Source of the DNA: JAGOBP01 sp964550855
GTDB taxonomy: Bacteria; Chloroflexota; Anaerolineae; Fen-1058
Assembly (NCBI GenBank): GCA_964550855.1
Contig: CAZKBQ010000013.1
Coordinates: forward strand, 22,077-86,076
Direction of reading: 5' to 3'
DNA: 64,000 nucleotides
The translations under genes and the position numbers were made by a program. Positions 63,373 through 64,000 of this stretch are shown here, one piece after another. Position 1 is the stretch's first letter, and each line of letters begins with the position of its first letter. The notes below the pieces were generated by a model, which had not been told where the DNA came from, ran no database searches, and worked only from the letters and a program-made list of their open reading frames with translations.

Positions 63373-64000
63373 TTATACCTGGCGGAACTCGCCTTCGACG
63401 ACATCGCCATCGGGCGGCGTAGGTTCATTGGGCCGCGGGCCGGTGCTGCCCCCGCTGTAGCCCTGATACATGTTCTGTCCTACCGCCATCGTCGCCTGCT
63501 GCAGATCGTTGATTAGCGATCGGATCTGCTGCACGTTGTCGCCGTTCATCGCGCTCTTGAGATCGCGGATCTTGGCTTCCACTTTTTCCCGATCGGTCGA
63601 GCTGACTTTATCGCCCAGATCGCGCAGGCTCTTTTCAGCCTGATAGATGATGGTATCGGCCTCATTGCGCGCCTGAATCACCTCGCGGCGGCGATTGTCT
63701 TCGCTGGCATTGCGCTGCGCGTCCTGCACCATGCGTTCCACGTCGCTCTTGGACAGGTTGGTGGACGCCGTGATCTTGATCTGCTGTTCCTTGCCGGTGG
63801 CCTTATCCTTCGCCGTCACGTTCAGGATGCCGTTGGCGTCGATGTCGAAGGTCACCTCGATTTGCGGCAGGCCCCGTGGCGCAGGCGGGATGCCCTCCAG
63901 CCGGAAGCGGCCCAGCGTCATGTTGTCGGCCGCCATCGGGCGCTCGCCCTGCAGCACGTGGATGTCCACCGCGGTCTGGTTGTCGTCGGCCGTGCTGAAC
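63373..64000 (-). CDS. dnaK: Chaperone DnaK, 3' part (continues beyond window)
   Basis: The frame is open to the window end, so only the C-terminal 208 residues are visible. They include the end of the substrate-binding beta domain (VDIHVLQGERPMAADNMTLGRFRLEGIPPAPRG, VTFDIDANGILNVTAKDKATG) and the helical lid (LSKSDVERMVQDAQ to ATMAVGQNMYQG). The tail ends GDVVEGEFRQV, the usual DnaK end. The N-terminal ATPase lies outside. Confidence 0.96.
   Translation of the reverse strand, partial: FSTADDNQTAVDIHVLQGERPMAADNMTLGRFRLEGIPPAPRGLPQIEVTFDIDANGILNVTAKDKATGKEQQIKITASTNLSKSDVERMVQDAQRNASEDNRRREVIQARNEADTIIYQAEKSLRDLGDKVSSTDREKVEAKIRDLKSAMNGDNVQQIRSLINDLQQATMAVGQNMYQGYSGGSTGPRPNEPTPPDGDVVEGEFRQV

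Overview
The window reads as a GC-rich (roughly 60% or more) bacterial chromosome segment, most likely a Chloroflexota member of the Anaerolineae/Caldilineae type. This is an inference from several traits: lipoproteins with Pro/Ala/Gln-rich linkers, paired ROK and GntR regulators on sugar ABC loci, an rpoC with a long coiled-coil insertion and its own promoter, many strong AGGAGG ribosome sites, and interspersed TCATTSCG-type palindromes. One run of exactly 100 Ns at 28406-28505 shows that it is a scaffolded draft or metagenome assembly. I found no rRNA, tRNA, CRISPR array, insertion sequence or prophage.

Region by region: (1) 1-7424 (+) is a carbohydrate locus: a ROK repressor cut by the window edge, a palindromic operator candidate, a sugar-binding lipoprotein, two CUT1 permeases, a GH66 dextranase-like enzyme and a GH15 glucoamylase-like enzyme. 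Together these suggest import and breakdown of alpha-1,6-glucans. (2) 7740-12238 holds secreted proteins (a three-repeat DUF7282-like protein, a phage tail-collar/Mdp-like protein, a C-terminally anchored protein and a small Tat-exported protein) around a (+) cassette of two very small proteins, one with a Nif11-type leader, plus a sulfotransferase. (3) 12675-13059 is a decayed type I restriction-modification remnant (hsdM start joined to an hsdR end), followed by an M16 peptidase. (4) 14682-36073 is a large divergent catabolic locus. The (-) arm has a KDPG aldolase-like protein, a UroD-family protein, two Gfo/Idh/MocA dehydrogenases, two SIS isomerases, a phosphotriesterase-like lactonase, an EamA transporter with a His-rich tail, a MetE-like methyltransferase, an SDR and a GntR regulator. 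The (+) arm has a ROK regulator, a ribose-type ABC transporter (with a tandemly duplicated binding domain interrupted by the assembly gap), DeoC, another Gfo/Idh enzyme, a TIM-barrel isomerase/epimerase and a ROK sugar kinase. The two arms meet at overlapping divergent promoters at 25595-25643. The substrate is unknown.

(5) 36133-46242 is mostly housekeeping: rpoC with a promoter and a leader hairpin, a J-domain-like protein, a GNAT acetyltransferase, octanoyltransferase LipM, DUF503, a LiaF-like membrane protein with a run of tiny membrane proteins, and an extracellular clan GH-A glycosidase. (6) 46720-50655 is a 1311-residue surface protein of HYR and Ig-like repeats with a perfect 468-bp internal duplication. 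(7) 51020-64000 carries a membrane-anchored protein, an amino-acid-type binding protein, an rRNA cytosine methyltransferase, a RarA C-terminal-like protein, bifunctional FTCD, a complete branched-chain amino acid ABC operon (livJHMGF) with a promoter and an early attenuator-like hairpin, a membrane zinc peptidase and the 3' part of dnaK.

Regulatory hairpins recur. All three substrate-binding-protein genes that head a transporter operon are followed directly by a strong stem-loop before the permease/ATPase genes, which fits higher expression of the binding protein than of the membrane parts.
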